NCBI GenBank assembly: GCA_036429605.1
Contig: CM071589.1
Location: 6,386,001 to 6,450,000 of the forward strand
Source: Cladobotryum mycophilum
Taxonomy: Eukaryota > Ascomycota > Sordariomycetes > Hypocreales > Hypocreaceae
Length of the DNA: 64,000 nt
Direction of reading: 5' to 3'
Positions within the stretch are counted from its first letter, which is position 1, and each line of letters starts with the position of its first letter. This document shows, piece after piece, positions 19,440 through 29,873 of the stretch. Made by a program: the position numbers and the translations under genes. The notes under the pieces are model-generated. The model was not told where the DNA came from, did not search any database, and saw only the letters and a program-made list of their open reading frames with translations.

Positions 19440-22400
19440 GATGAATGTGTGATTTATGAGGTTGGTGTAAGTGTGGTCTGATTCAATTGAAGTTGTTGAT
19501 ACGAGGTTTACATGTTTCTAGCAACACAGTGTCTAACAAGACCCTTTTAATTGTTTCTACGTCCAGGCAAGTCGCCCAGGCAAGTTTTACAGTCGTAAGT
19601 GATAGGCAGCTTGGGAGTGACGTCGTTTTCGGAGCGAGTTAACTATTGAAGTCTCTGCTGACCTAGGCATCATAATTGCGCGTCGTTGTGGCATGAGATT
19701 GATTGATCCGTGGAGGGGGATATTGTTTAGCCGAATGCATGCTACAAATTGACATGCCCATGTAGAATAGGTGGTCCGAGGAAATGGTTAGAACATGAAT
19801 TGATTGAAGTCAAATCAAGAAATAACCTTGCAGTTTGGAAAGGCTGGTGGTTGATGGGTACTAATTAATTGTATCTTGTGGCTTGGGTGACTGGCAATGA
19901 GGTTGCTGCGTCGTCATCACCCCGCCCCATCTTGGTTGGCCGTTTTGAAATGTGGGCAAAGAGGGTGGAAATAGAGATGAGGTGAATGTTACACTGGCAG
20001 TTTGGTGTGGTCCAGATTTGGAGAAAACCCAACGCCCCGATGTATAGGGAGGATGGAATGAGGAGGTGTCGGGTAATATTGAATCCTATGATGGTGACAC
20101 CATGATTAGAAGACGATTGATAATGGCTCAATATGATGGACGACTTGTGGGTTGTGACGGTTTCCTGACATGCTCTAGAATGCACTCATTGGATGTGGAT
20201 GAAGGCATACTAACTACAAGCATCTCGTTCAAGGTTTCTCGGGCGTCAATGCGTCAAGGCTGGATGTATGAGTTTGTATCAGCACGTAACGATGTAGGTC
20301 TGTCTGTCTGTCTGTCTGCCCGCCTGCTTGTACTTGCATGCAACTGGGATGATGGAACTTGTTGCATTGCATTGGGTATGCTTGTCCAACGGCCTGACAT
20401 TCGGCAAGATATTACGGAATAGTAGTGGCCGCAGCGGCAGTAGCAGTAGCAGTAGTAGCAGCATGGAGTGCATTCATTGACTGTTGACTTGACTCAGTGC
20501 GCACCCGATCTAGTAAGAATGGTGATTATTGGTCTGTTGGGTTTATTACGCCGTACTGTGCGTTCCCTGCCTTGGGTGGTAGGTTAGTGATGTGCACACT
20601 CGGCTTGAAACGCCATTCCTCGCGTATTCGAGTCTGTCCCAGCTGGAAAAAGGTTGGCCAAGTCACGAGGTTGCAACTTGTTTGGAATTTTAAAACGTAT
20701 TAAAATCTGATGGTGATGCAAGGGGTGGTCTTTGCTCTCTCTGGCTGTTGGACTTGAGAAGGATTTTGGTGTGTACTATGTACTAAAGGTAGGTAAGTAA
20801 AAGAAAATGCACCGAACTGTGACTGAAGAATGGATGAGTGAGTGTCCCTCTCCTCTCCCCCTCTGTTTCTTTCTTTAATATTTTTTCTTCTTTTTTCTCT
20901 TTGGCTGCCGCAAGATGGCAAGCAGGGCATGCATTCATTTGTCATGTCCTTGTTTATGTGCGTGCCGCTGATTGATACAATGCAATGCAATGTGGCATGG
21001 ATGGAAGGATAAACAAGGAAATAAAAGACACGGCTTGCTTGTCTTGTTTTTCGTACTCGTACTCGTTATCAATGCATGCCTCTTCGTTGCCAAATCAATC
21101 AAATAGCTGGGAGCTCCATAAAAAAACAGATCTGGTGCCAGCGCTGGGCAATAAAGTGCCTGGTTCTAATAGCCCCCTCCCTTACCTCCCCCTTGTGAAC
21201 AAATTCCCCAACATGGCTGGTCCTGGCTGGGTGAGGCTTTGCTCTATTGATCAAGTGCCGGCGTCGCAAGCGTCTCGGTCTCCTTTTTTCTTTCTTTTTC
21301 TTTTTTTTGTTGCCCAATAGTATTAAATGGAGGGGGATACTTGATCAGCTGGCCGGTCTCCCTTGTTTTTTTCTTTCTTTTTCACCTGTCCGATCTGTTG
21401 GGCCGAGAAAAAGGGCCATCGGTGATGGATTGGCGTCGATTTCGAATCGATCATTGGAAAAGGAAGAATAATAATGGGGTCACCGAAACTGGCTGCCTCC
21501 ATTGCAACTGGGCCACCTGATTTGCTGGGTTGGGGCACGCACCGCTGCAGGTGGAGGAAGAAGAAGTTGAGAAGTTGAGAAGAAGCAGCCCACTGAAGCT
21601 TAGCCTGAAGTTTTAGTGCCCCTTCGCACTGGGATGAGCTTGGATGAGCTGGGCTTGGAACTGACTTACTTCAGTGACCTGACTGACTCTCCCTCTAGGT
21701 AGGTACCTTCTGTATCTTAGTAAGAAGAGCCCTGGAGATTCCAAGACTCTCCTAAAGCCCGCTCAAGGCTTGGGCCACTGGCATGGGATGAAGAAGAGAC
21801 AGACACAAAACGATGTCACGCTACCTATTTCTGACTCCATTGGGTAGTTTCTGGATGGATACTGGATCGCAGCCAGCCGAATGGGCCAGTGTTCTTTAGC
21901 ACCACAACCACCGCCACCATCACCACCATCCAATGTCTTTGGTTCCAATCAGTGGCTGCACAATTACGCATCCACGGCGCACCCACCACACACCACCCAT
22001 CACCCCCCTGCTCAGCCATGCAGAGGTGAACCTTTTAACCCTTTTCAGAGAACTTGCATGCCAATCTATGCACTCTCTCTCCCTCGCATCCGTCATTGAT
22101 TGATTGATTGACTGACTGACTTGACCGATGCACCACAAACCTTTTACCAAAAAAGATGCACGGGATACATAAATGGATGCTTGCATGTTTGAGACGAAAG
22201 CCACCAGTACCTACTTACACGGTTACTTCTTCCATCGGCTTCTTTATTTTATGTAAAACGACACCAAAGCCAAAGCAGGGCAAGGCAAGGCAAGGTATCT
22301 ATCTGTAGATAGTAATACAGTACAGCAAGGCATAAGCCCGCATCTACCCATCTGTCTGTCTGTCTGTCTGTCTCTCTTCTTCTCCAAGTAAATACAAAAT

Positions 22401-22965
22401 TATATATTTTGCTCGCAGCCTGCCTACCTTGTCTGCCCATCTTCTCTCTATCTATCTCTCTCTCCTTAAAAAACAAACAAAAAGTGAGATACACAAAGAT
22501 TATTGCGGGGAATTTCTTTTTTCTCTTATTAGCATCCTTATTTGCTTTGTCTTGTCAGCTTTCCTGATCCCGGCGCATTTTTTTCTCTATCGCTCATGCC
22601 TTACGAACTACTAACCTACGACTAAGATTGAAGGTACCACTTAATACAAGGTACCGTACCTCGTGCCTCGTGGTTGTGGCACTTGCTCCTCCCAGTCTGG
22701 AACAAGCTCTCCCTCTCTCTCCCTCTCCCTCTCTCTCCTGAGCTGTCAAATCTAGACGTTTCAACAACCTCCAGACACCTCTTGTCCTTTTTCTTTCTTT
22801 TCCATATTTGCATAAAGCAACCTCCTTCATAGAACAGTACAGTACAGTACAACACTGCGCGATACACGTCCCCCTCCATACATAAAGAATTCGCCGATAG
22901 CTTCCTTCGACTCTGCCCTTCGACCTCCAGAGACTCCCTCCCCCAACACAAAACACGATTCGTTG
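19440..22965. other. 3.5-kb intergenic region rich in simple repeats
   Basis: No gene with coding character was found. The region has TCTG tetranucleotide arrays (about 20299-20320 and 22351-22373), a (GCAGTA)-type patch near 20437-20460, long pyrimidine tracts, and GTACAGTACAGTACAA near 22835. The right end is the promoter and leader of mevalonate kinase, with CT-rich stretches at 22700-22745. The frames present are low-complexity or antisense. Confidence 0.55.
22351..22373. repeat. (TCTG)n microsatellite
   Basis: Five to six consecutive TCTG units, with a similar array at 20299-20320. Both lie in the long gap upstream of mevalonate kinase. Confidence 0.85.
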
Positions 22966-24522
22966 ATGGCTGTCCGGGAGCCCCAGATGATTAATGGTAC
23001 TGATACCATTCGCGGTCCCAGCAATGGGTCCGTATCATACAGCAATGGCGTTGGCCCCTTGGAGCATCAGATAAGGGCCAAGCGCAAGCAGTCCAGCCCA
23101 ATGGCTCCGGCTTTCATGGTATCAGCCCCAGGAAAGGTCATTGTTCATGGCGAACACTCTGTGGTCTATGGCAAGGTAGGCATACTCTAAAAACGGGACA
23201 TGTACAATCGCATCTCGATGGCTAACTCTGTGCTGTAGGCTGCCATTGCCGCTGCCATCTCTCTGCGATCATACCTCCACGTCACGACGCTGTCCAAGTC
23301 AAAGCATACAGTCACCCTTCGTTTCCCCGACATCGACTTTATACACACGTGGAACATTGACGATCTCCCTTGGGGCATTTTCCAGTCGCCAAGCAAAAAG
23401 AAGTCATACTATTCTCTCGTCACCGAGCTGGACCCCGATCTTGTTGATGCTCTCCACCCGAATATCGAATCAATCTCCCCTGACTACCCGGAGGATATTC
23501 GCAAGGTTCACCGAGCCTCTGCGTCCGCTTTTCTTTACCTTTTCCTGTCCCTTGGAAACCCCAACTTCCCTGGATGTCTCTACACATTGCGATCGACTAT
23601 TCCCATCAGTGCTGGCCTGGGCAGTAGCGCCTCCATCTCTGTCTGCCTTGCTGCTGCCCTCCTGGTCCAGCTGCGAACACTCTCCGGCCCTCACCCTGAC
23701 CAGCCTCCCGATGAGGCTCGTCTTCAAATTGAGCGTATCAACCGCTGGGCCTTTGTCAGCGAGATGTGTATCCATGGAAACCCTTCCGGGGTTGACAACA
23801 CGGTAGCGACACAGGGTAAGGCCGTGGTTTTCCAGAGGACCAACTACGCCAAACCGCCATCAGTCCGCCCTCTGTGGGACTTCCCGGAGCTTCCTCTCCT
23901 CCTCGTGAACACAAAGCAGGCCAAGTCCACGGCGCACGAGGTCGCCAAGGTTGCAAAGCTCAAGGAGACGCACCCTAAACTGGTTGGCCAAATTTTGGAT
24001 GCCATGGACAGCGTCACTGAAACAGTGGATGAATTAATATCGAGTCCTGATTTTGATGCGACTGAGGAGGAAAGCTTAAAAAAAGTGGGAGAGTTGATGA
24101 CAATCAATCACGGATTGCTGAATTCTCTTGGTGTGTCGCATCCCAGGATTGAGCGCGTTCGCGAATTGGTAGACCACGAAGGTATTGGTTGGACAAAGCT
24201 CACTGGCGCTGGCGGCGGCGGATGCACGATCAGTCTTTTGCGTCCTGGCGTATCAAAGGAGACGCTTCTCAAGCTGGAGAAGAGACTAGAGAGTGAGAAT
24301 TATCAGCAGTTTACGACCACGCTTGGCGGCGATGGTGTTGGCGTTCTATGGCCGGCTGTCCTGAAGAATGGAATGGACGAGGACGAGGACGGAGGTATGG
24401 AGATTGACCTCGAGAAGTTCCTCAACGCCGAAGGCACTGAAGGTGTCGAGAGACTTGTTGGTGTCCACGGTGACGCAGGCGAGAGAGAGGGCTGGAAATT
24501 TTGGCGAGTCGAGAGTCACTAA
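22966..24522 (+). CDS. ERG12: mevalonate kinase, 497 aa
   Basis: Two exons, 22966-23175 and 23239-24522, joined in frame over a 63-bp intron (GTAGGC ... GCTAAC ... GTAG). The GHMP kinase motifs are complete: motif 1 APGKVIVHGEHSVVYGK at about residues 54-70; the ATP-binding PISAGLGSSASIS at about 193-205; and motif 3 TGAGGGGCTISLL near 393. The enzyme phosphorylates mevalonate to 5-phosphomevalonate in the cytosol, an early step to FPP, ergosterol and prenyl groups. It is slightly longer than yeast Erg12 because of a polar N-terminal extension of about 45 residues and acidic insertions near the C-terminus (EDEDGGMEIDLEKF). The next gene, convergent, uses the pathway's product for protein prenylation. 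Confidence 0.95.
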
Positions 24523-24997
24523 CCATTTTTATCATCTGGCTATTTAAGGAGCAAACGAACAAATCTTTATTAGGCGTTGGTTTTTTGGGGATGACTCGGC
24601 AAGGTATGTATAACTGATTGGAGGGAAACATTAGGCGGGAAGGGATATAAATTTGGTTTTTTGGATCACTTGCTCTTGGCGTCAACAAACTTACCGGGGG
24701 TACGACTGGTTACTGTGTATATAAGAGAGTCAAGTGCAAGTCTTGGTCTTATTTTTTTGGGGTTGTTTTTGGTGTTTTGTCGTTTTGAGCAATGGGGTTT
24801 CTTTTTTATGGATTAGGTGTTTAATATGTAGGAATACAGATTGCTTTGATTGATCATAGTTGGCTTCATGGTGATGAGATGTGTGTGGATAGGATGTAAG
24901 TGATTTGGTGGGGTTTTGGTATGAATCTCACTTTCAAAGCTCATGGCTTGGAACACTTTTCATCAAATACCTGCATTATCCCAGAGCACTGCCTTAT
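24523..24997. other. 3' gap between convergent ERG12 and RAM2
   Basis: 475 bp, T-rich on the ERG12 side. It should hold both transcription terminators. No gene is seen. Confidence 0.5.
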
Positions 24998-26787
24998 CTA
25001 ACTATCGGACTTGAGACTGGCAGCTCTATACTTCCAATATCCCTCTCGAACAGGATCCCACTTCTCCCAGAGCCGCTGCAAACACAGCTTCGCCTTTTCG
25101 ACATCCCCCTGTGCGGCATACACTTCGCTCATCAGATCCAACGCATGAGAGCTCCTCACTTGCTCGCCTTCCTCTCCCAGATCAGAAAAGAACTGCGAGG
25201 CGAACTCGCCCACGGTGTCTAGTGCGCGGCCGCCCTTGGTGAGCACCCCGCGGAGGTAGTGCCACGCGGACTGGTTCTGCGGCGCGAGCAGGATCTTCTC
25301 CTTGGCGTAGTTGGCCTCCCGGTCGATGATGGCGTCGGGCACCTTTGGGTCGTGCTGCGTGGGCAGGGAGCCGTGGGTGGCGTGGGAGGGGTCGGAGAAG
25401 ACGACGAAGAAGCGGTGCGACCAGGCTGAGTTGTTGCGCAGGTCGTCCTCGATCATGTTCTGGGTGGAGCAGAGCTCCGTGGCGGTGAAGAGGGAGAGCT
25501 TGGTGGTGAGGTACTGCCTGTAGGACCAGACGTGGTAATTTTTGGTGTCTTCCTCTAGGATCTGGACGATGAAGTCCATCTCCGCCTTGGCGAACTTCTT
25601 GGCCGCGTCGGCGTCAGCGTCAGCGTCTGGGGACGAGGACGAGGTCAGGGTCGGGTAGTAGTGATCCAGGATGAGCTGGCGGTGGTGCCATATCTGGTAG
25701 TTCTTCAGGTTCTCCAGCGCCACGGCGTTGAGCCAGGCGATTTCGGCGGGGATGGGGAGGGATAGCGTTGTGACGATCTTGAAGCGGTAGAGCCAGACGG
25801 TGTAGTGGGCTGGGTTCATGGCGATGACGGTCTCGGTGAGGCGGAGGGCGCGGGGGGAGATTTCGTCGGCGGCCATGACGGCGCGGAGGTAGGAGATTGC
25901 TGTTTACACAACACTGATGTTAGCTCTGGCCCATCTATCTTCCTTGGTTGGGGATATCCGGGGTTCAAGGGGGAATTGTTGTTCTTGTTGTTGCTTGCTT
26001 GCGTACCCTCTGCATAGTCATCTGGATACGCAATCTTTGCGAGCGCATCTTCGGGTTCGTCCTGGGGAATGGGAACGACATCATCCCACTCCGGGTCATT
26101 CGCCAGCGCCCCGGGAATCTCCCCGTACAGCTGCCTCTTCAACTCCGCCATGTCCCTTCTCCTCTTCTTCTCTGCCTCGATGTCTTCCTGGGATACTTGC
26201 GCGCCCTGATGCTGAGCGGCTGCCTCTCGTTTGGCAAGGAATTGGCGGTGCAGTATGTCCAGCGCGGTCAACCTAGCCTTGTCGAGGGTCCTCTTGTTGA
26301 ACTCTTCGAAGCCGTAGGTGCCGACCTCTCGCCCGTGCCTGTCCCGTCCCCAGCCGTACTCCCTGCCCAGTCTCCGGATCGGAAGCGCCTCCTTGGTGAC
26401 GTGCTTCCAGAACTCGCGCTCCGTCTTGTTGGACAGCTGGACGGTGTGCTTCGCGACCGGGAGGATCAGCTTGGTGTGCGTGTACGTCTTCTTCTCGGCC
26501 GGCGTGAGGCCCGGGAAGCCAACGTCCTCGAACTTGGTCTGGAAGGGGTTGGTCTGGGAGTATCGCTGCCTCGAGCGCTCGCCAACGGTTTCGGGTACGG
26601 GCTCTGGAGCGGCTGGGAATGAATACCCCCGCGTTAGTAAGTTGATGTTGATACAATGTGGAGAAGGGAAGAAGAAGACAGAAGGGAGAAGATGGGGGTG
26701 TAATGAATGGGATGGGGATTGGAAGTTTCACACACCTTTGGGCTCGGGGATGCTGGCCTTTGCGCTGGCCTTGGGCTTGGCTGGCAT
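24998..26787 (-). CDS. RAM2: protein farnesyltransferase/geranylgeranyltransferase-I alpha subunit with a long N-terminal extension, 519 aa
   Basis: Exons 26787-26736, 26612-26007 and 25899-24998, in frame throughout (1560 nt). The C-terminal about 330 residues are prenyltransferase alpha repeats: PAHYTVWLYR, KNYQIWHHRQLILD, KNYHVWSYRQYL, NNSAWSHRFFV and NQSAWHYLRGVL, each with the Trp-x-x-Arg helical-hairpin signature. This subunit is shared by FTase and GGTase-I, which lipidate CAAX proteins. Residues 1 to about 175 do not belong to the usual protein, which normally begins near the DPEWDDVVPIPQDE segment. The extension has an FQTKFEDVGFPGLTPAEKK stretch, Arg/Lys-rich helices and an EYGWGRDRHGREVGTYGFEE motif. 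It could be a true fusion, a misread start (a Met lies just upstream at AELKRQLYGE), or a separate gene read through. Confidence 0.88.
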
Positions 26788-27187
26788 GGTTTTTTGCAGT
26801 TTCGAGGGTTCGATGGCGGGGTTTGTTTGGAGCAAATGGCTATAAAAGAGGGCGTTAGGAATTGAATGCCACCTGCGAAACCAAGGTGTGTTGCATCGAA
26901 CCCCACCATGGTAATGCGACACCACCCTCAGTTGAAAGCTTTGACCTTGGTGGGTGATGCAACATATTTCAAGAACAATACAGAACAATGAGATTATAAA
27001 GATTGGTAGCAATTGAGTCTTATTCTGACTGTGGCGCCTAGTCTAGTCTACACAGTATCCCCATGTTTCTCTGCCCGATTCATCATCTGCGTACCATCTA
27101 TCCATACAAACAAGCACAATATTACCCATGAATGCCTGTGACTGCCTGCGAACCCCTGTCATCCCTCACTTCTCATCAAAGTCTCCA
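26788..27187. other. intergenic, upstream of RAM2
   Basis: A 400-bp gap between two leftward genes, holding the RAM2 promoter. No further gene is seen. Confidence 0.5.
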
Positions 27188-28345
27188 TCACTTGGTAAAG
27201 TCCTCAAACTTCTTCCTGAGCGTATTGACGCGACCCGTGAGCTTATCCATAGCCTTCACCAGGCCCTCAATATTAGCCCGTAGCCCCGCATTGTCTTCCT
27301 CCAGCTTCATGTTGGAGTCGCGCAGTCTCTCGTTGGTCGCCCGGAGCTTGTCGATGGACCGGTCATGTCGCGCAAGCTTGTCTTGGATGCCGTCTAAGCT
27401 TGTGCCTGATTGCACGCGAACCTTGATCGGTGCCCTCTCGAAGTTCTCCCATTCCGCATCACTGAGATCATGGCCTTCAAACTTAACCTTGCCGGGTTTG
27501 TTAGCCTGTCCGTTGCTGAGACGTTTCGTTAGTTTCGTCTGAGCAGTAGTGTGCGATGATGCCTCGCTATCCGGCACGTCTTCTCCCATCTTCCGCTTCG
27601 GTGGTCGATGCGCAAGTTGTTGTTGGGTTGCAGGATAAGTGGTTGGAATCTTGAGTCCCTTTTTGGGAAGAGGACATCGGAGCCCTTTCATCAATATCTC
27701 CTGGTAGTTTTCTGGGATCACACCAGGCGGTGCTGGCCTCAATGCCTGTGGGTACTCCAATTGCAGCCTTCCAAACCACGGCTGTCTGGCGCACTCATCT
27801 CCTCCAAACATGACTCTCAGAATGAAGAACTGTGTCCAGGTCGCAAACTTGTTGTCTTTGACCACACGACCGACTCGGATCGCACCAATTTCGCCGTTGG
27901 TCTTGCTGATCTTGATGGTGGTTTTTTGAGCCGTCTCCAAGACTTCTTCCACCATCTTTGGCGTCCAGGAGCCCTTTTCATCGGTGTAGCATCTGTTCAA
28001 CTGCTTCCAAATCGCCCAGCTGACTGAATTGTCGGTAACATCGGGCTTCTTAAACACCGATTCACCTTTCTTGTTCTTTGGGACCTCGGCATCGTCATAC
28101 TCTTCTCGTTGTGCCATTTTCCCGTCTTGGCTCTTGGTAAAAGACTGTTGAGGTCTGTTGCCATTCACCTCATTGTTTACTTCTGTAAAGATGTTCTGCA
28201 TTCGTTGGTCTTCCTGACTATCAATGTCAAAGAAGGAATCATGGAAAGCAAACGGATTTTCGTCTTGCTCATCCGGCGCAGGGAACAGTCGTGTTTCTTG
28301 TCCTTGATGCCTGTCTGGTGCCCCTGGCCCCTCAAAGCCAGTCAT
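27188..28345 (-). CDS. coiled-coil protein of unknown function, 385 aa
   Basis: A single-exon ORF. The frame is open upstream to a GTG at 28477, but the first ATG in the frame is at 28345 (MTGFEGPGAPD), which I chose. The middle has an ordered region (NSVSWAIWKQLNRCYTDEKG, then IGAIRVGRVVKDNKF and WTQFFILRVMFGG). The last about 75 residues are a coiled coil with heptads (IDKLRATNERLRDSNMKLE, then LRANIEGLVKAMDKL), suggesting self-association. Lys/Arg clusters (RPPKRKMGED, KLTKRLSNG) could be nuclear signals. I do not recognise a family; such modest-size coiled-coil proteins recur in filamentous fungi, sometimes as lineage-specific paralogues. Confidence 0.7.
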   Translation of the reverse strand: MTGFEGPGAPDRHQGQETRLFPAPDEQDENPFAFHDSFFDIDSQEDQRMQNIFTEVNNEVNGNRPQQSFTKSQDGKMAQREEYDDAEVPKNKKGESVFKKPDVTDNSVSWAIWKQLNRCYTDEKGSWTPKMVEEVLETAQKTTIKISKTNGEIGAIRVGRVVKDNKFATWTQFFILRVMFGGDECARQPWFGRLQLEYPQALRPAPPGVIPENYQEILMKGLRCPLPKKGLKIPTTYPATQQQLAHRPPKRKMGEDVPDSEASSHTTAQTKLTKRLSNGQANKPGKVKFEGHDLSDAEWENFERAPIKVRVQSGTSLDGIQDKLARHDRSIDKLRATNERLRDSNMKLEEDNAGLRANIEGLVKAMDKLTGRVNTLRKKFEDFTK

Positions 28346-29083
28346 GGTAGTCGGTAGGGGGTCCCTTTTGCCAACGTAGAAAGTTGGACCATTGGCCGTG
28401 AGCTTGCTAATCAATGATTGAATAATAGGACAGTAAATGGGGACAGTAAATGGGAGATGAAGTGAAAGGAAGCCCACATCCTCGGTAGCTCCGCGTAGCT
28501 ACAAGGGTATGAGGGGACAGATTGGTGTAAGGGTGAGTGAGGGCTGGTTTCTGTGGCCCATAGTCTGGTGGAAAGCTGCCGGCGAGTATGCGATGCAAGT
28601 AGGTATTTGTATTTGAGCCGTGCGTGATAGATGTCTGATTGGCTTCTCCCGTAGCCAATTTGAGTGCGGTGAATGGATAAGTCTCTGATACCATTTAAGA
28701 TACTTGTTTCGCTTCACCTCATTCACCAGTCGTGGGCTTGGTGAAAGAGCCCCGAGGAAACAAGTGAATACTCGAAGCATCCAGCACGGCATTCACCAAG
28801 GATGTAGCACGGACAGGCTGACGTTGCGTAACATTGATTTGGTCGTTTCATGGATAATCAGCATAAAACTCTTACAGTTGCCCCCTAGTTACTCGATTTC
28901 TCTATCCGAGGTGTGCTGTGGCCTTTAACTCCGGGGTATTATCGTTTTCCGTATCCACATATTTTCGCAGTTTTGATCCTCATGCCAAGCGTTGAGCCCA
29001 TCTTCTTCCACCAACGCGACCAAGCCAACCTGTTACAAGTCGCTACTCATCGCCGCCTCGCCTCAGATGATTTGAAGGGATAT
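28346..29083. other. intergenic
   Basis: 738 bp containing the promoter of the coiled-coil gene on its left and the MTR2-like 3' end on its right. No gene or repeat of note. Confidence 0.5.
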
Positions 29084-29648
29084 TTATAGGGCGCGGAAAT
29101 TTTGAGACATGATAAGCCATCGTCTCAGGCCACGGGGTGGGTTCTTATTCATGGCCTCCCAGTTTGGTACCAGAACAAATGTTTCATTGAACATCTTTTG
29201 CGGTGCGTCTCTCCCCTTGCCGAACCGGACTTTCCCCATGGCCGTTACCACAATACTCATGCGCCCTCCGTTCTTCTCTATCCTGTCGTTGTCGTAGACC
29301 TTTTCGGGCGCGCCGAATTGAAATGAAGGGCTCATGACGTGGGCGTCGAAAGATTCTATCTCGTAATCCACGTCTTTGCCCTGCGTCTCGAGAAGCTTGG
29401 AGTATTCTTCCGGCGTAGGCACTACGGAGCCATTGATTGATATGTCGGCGGAAATAGAGTATCGAGAGGACGAGTTGACGTAGAAGGGGTCGAGTTTGGA
29501 CCGGTTGTTGATGGCTTGATAGTAAAGATTGACGAATGTTTCAGCAGCTAAAGTTTGGTGAGCATGGTGACCCGTCAGTGATGTTTTGGTGGGGGTCCAT
29601 ACCTTCGCTGGAAGCTCTGACTTCTGTGTCTGCGTCTGGTAGAGGCAT
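29084..29648 (-). CDS. MTR2: NTF2-like mRNA export factor, MTR2 type, 169 aa
   Basis: Two exons, 29648-29603 and 29547-29084, joined over a 55-bp intron (GTATGG ... CTTTAG). The short first exon encodes MPLPDADTEVRASSE. The protein has the NTF2-like order of a first helix (ETFVNLYYQAINNRSKLDPF), then beta strands with FETFVLVPN-like and MSIVVTAMGKVRFG segments and a conserved C-terminal tail (RRWLIMSQNFRAL). In yeast, Mtr2 pairs with Mex67 to carry mRNA and pre-60S subunits through the pore. The family identity is from memory of the pattern; an NTF2-like paralogue is the alternative. A 225-bp divergent promoter separates it from the mitochondrial MetRS. Confidence 0.78.
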
Positions 29649-29873
29649 GGTGTATATAGTATAGTAGAATTATTACACAGAGAAAAGACGTGCCTATTCG
29701 TGAAGGCAGTAAGAAGATGGACAAGATGGTGAAAAAGTTCAAGTTCCAAGGGTCGCGATGACGTGCAGCGTCAAAGATCTGACCCGCGATCCCACAGTTA
29801 TCGAAGCTTTTCAATTCGCACTACACACTGTACAACAACCCCACTATCTCGACCAAGCTCTGCCCATCTCAAG
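29649..29873. promoter_or_regulatory. compact divergent promoter of MTR2-like and MSM1
   Basis: 225 bp between opposing start codons, one serving mRNA export and one mitochondrial translation. No clear TATA is seen in either direction on the MSM1 side; TATATAGTATAG lies just upstream of the MTR2-like ATG on its own strand. Confidence 0.5.

Noticed and set aside
28346..28477. 44-residue N-terminal extension of the coiled-coil protein
   Set aside because: It begins at GTG, not ATG, and its sequence is hydrophobic intergenic-like; the first ATG is at 28345.
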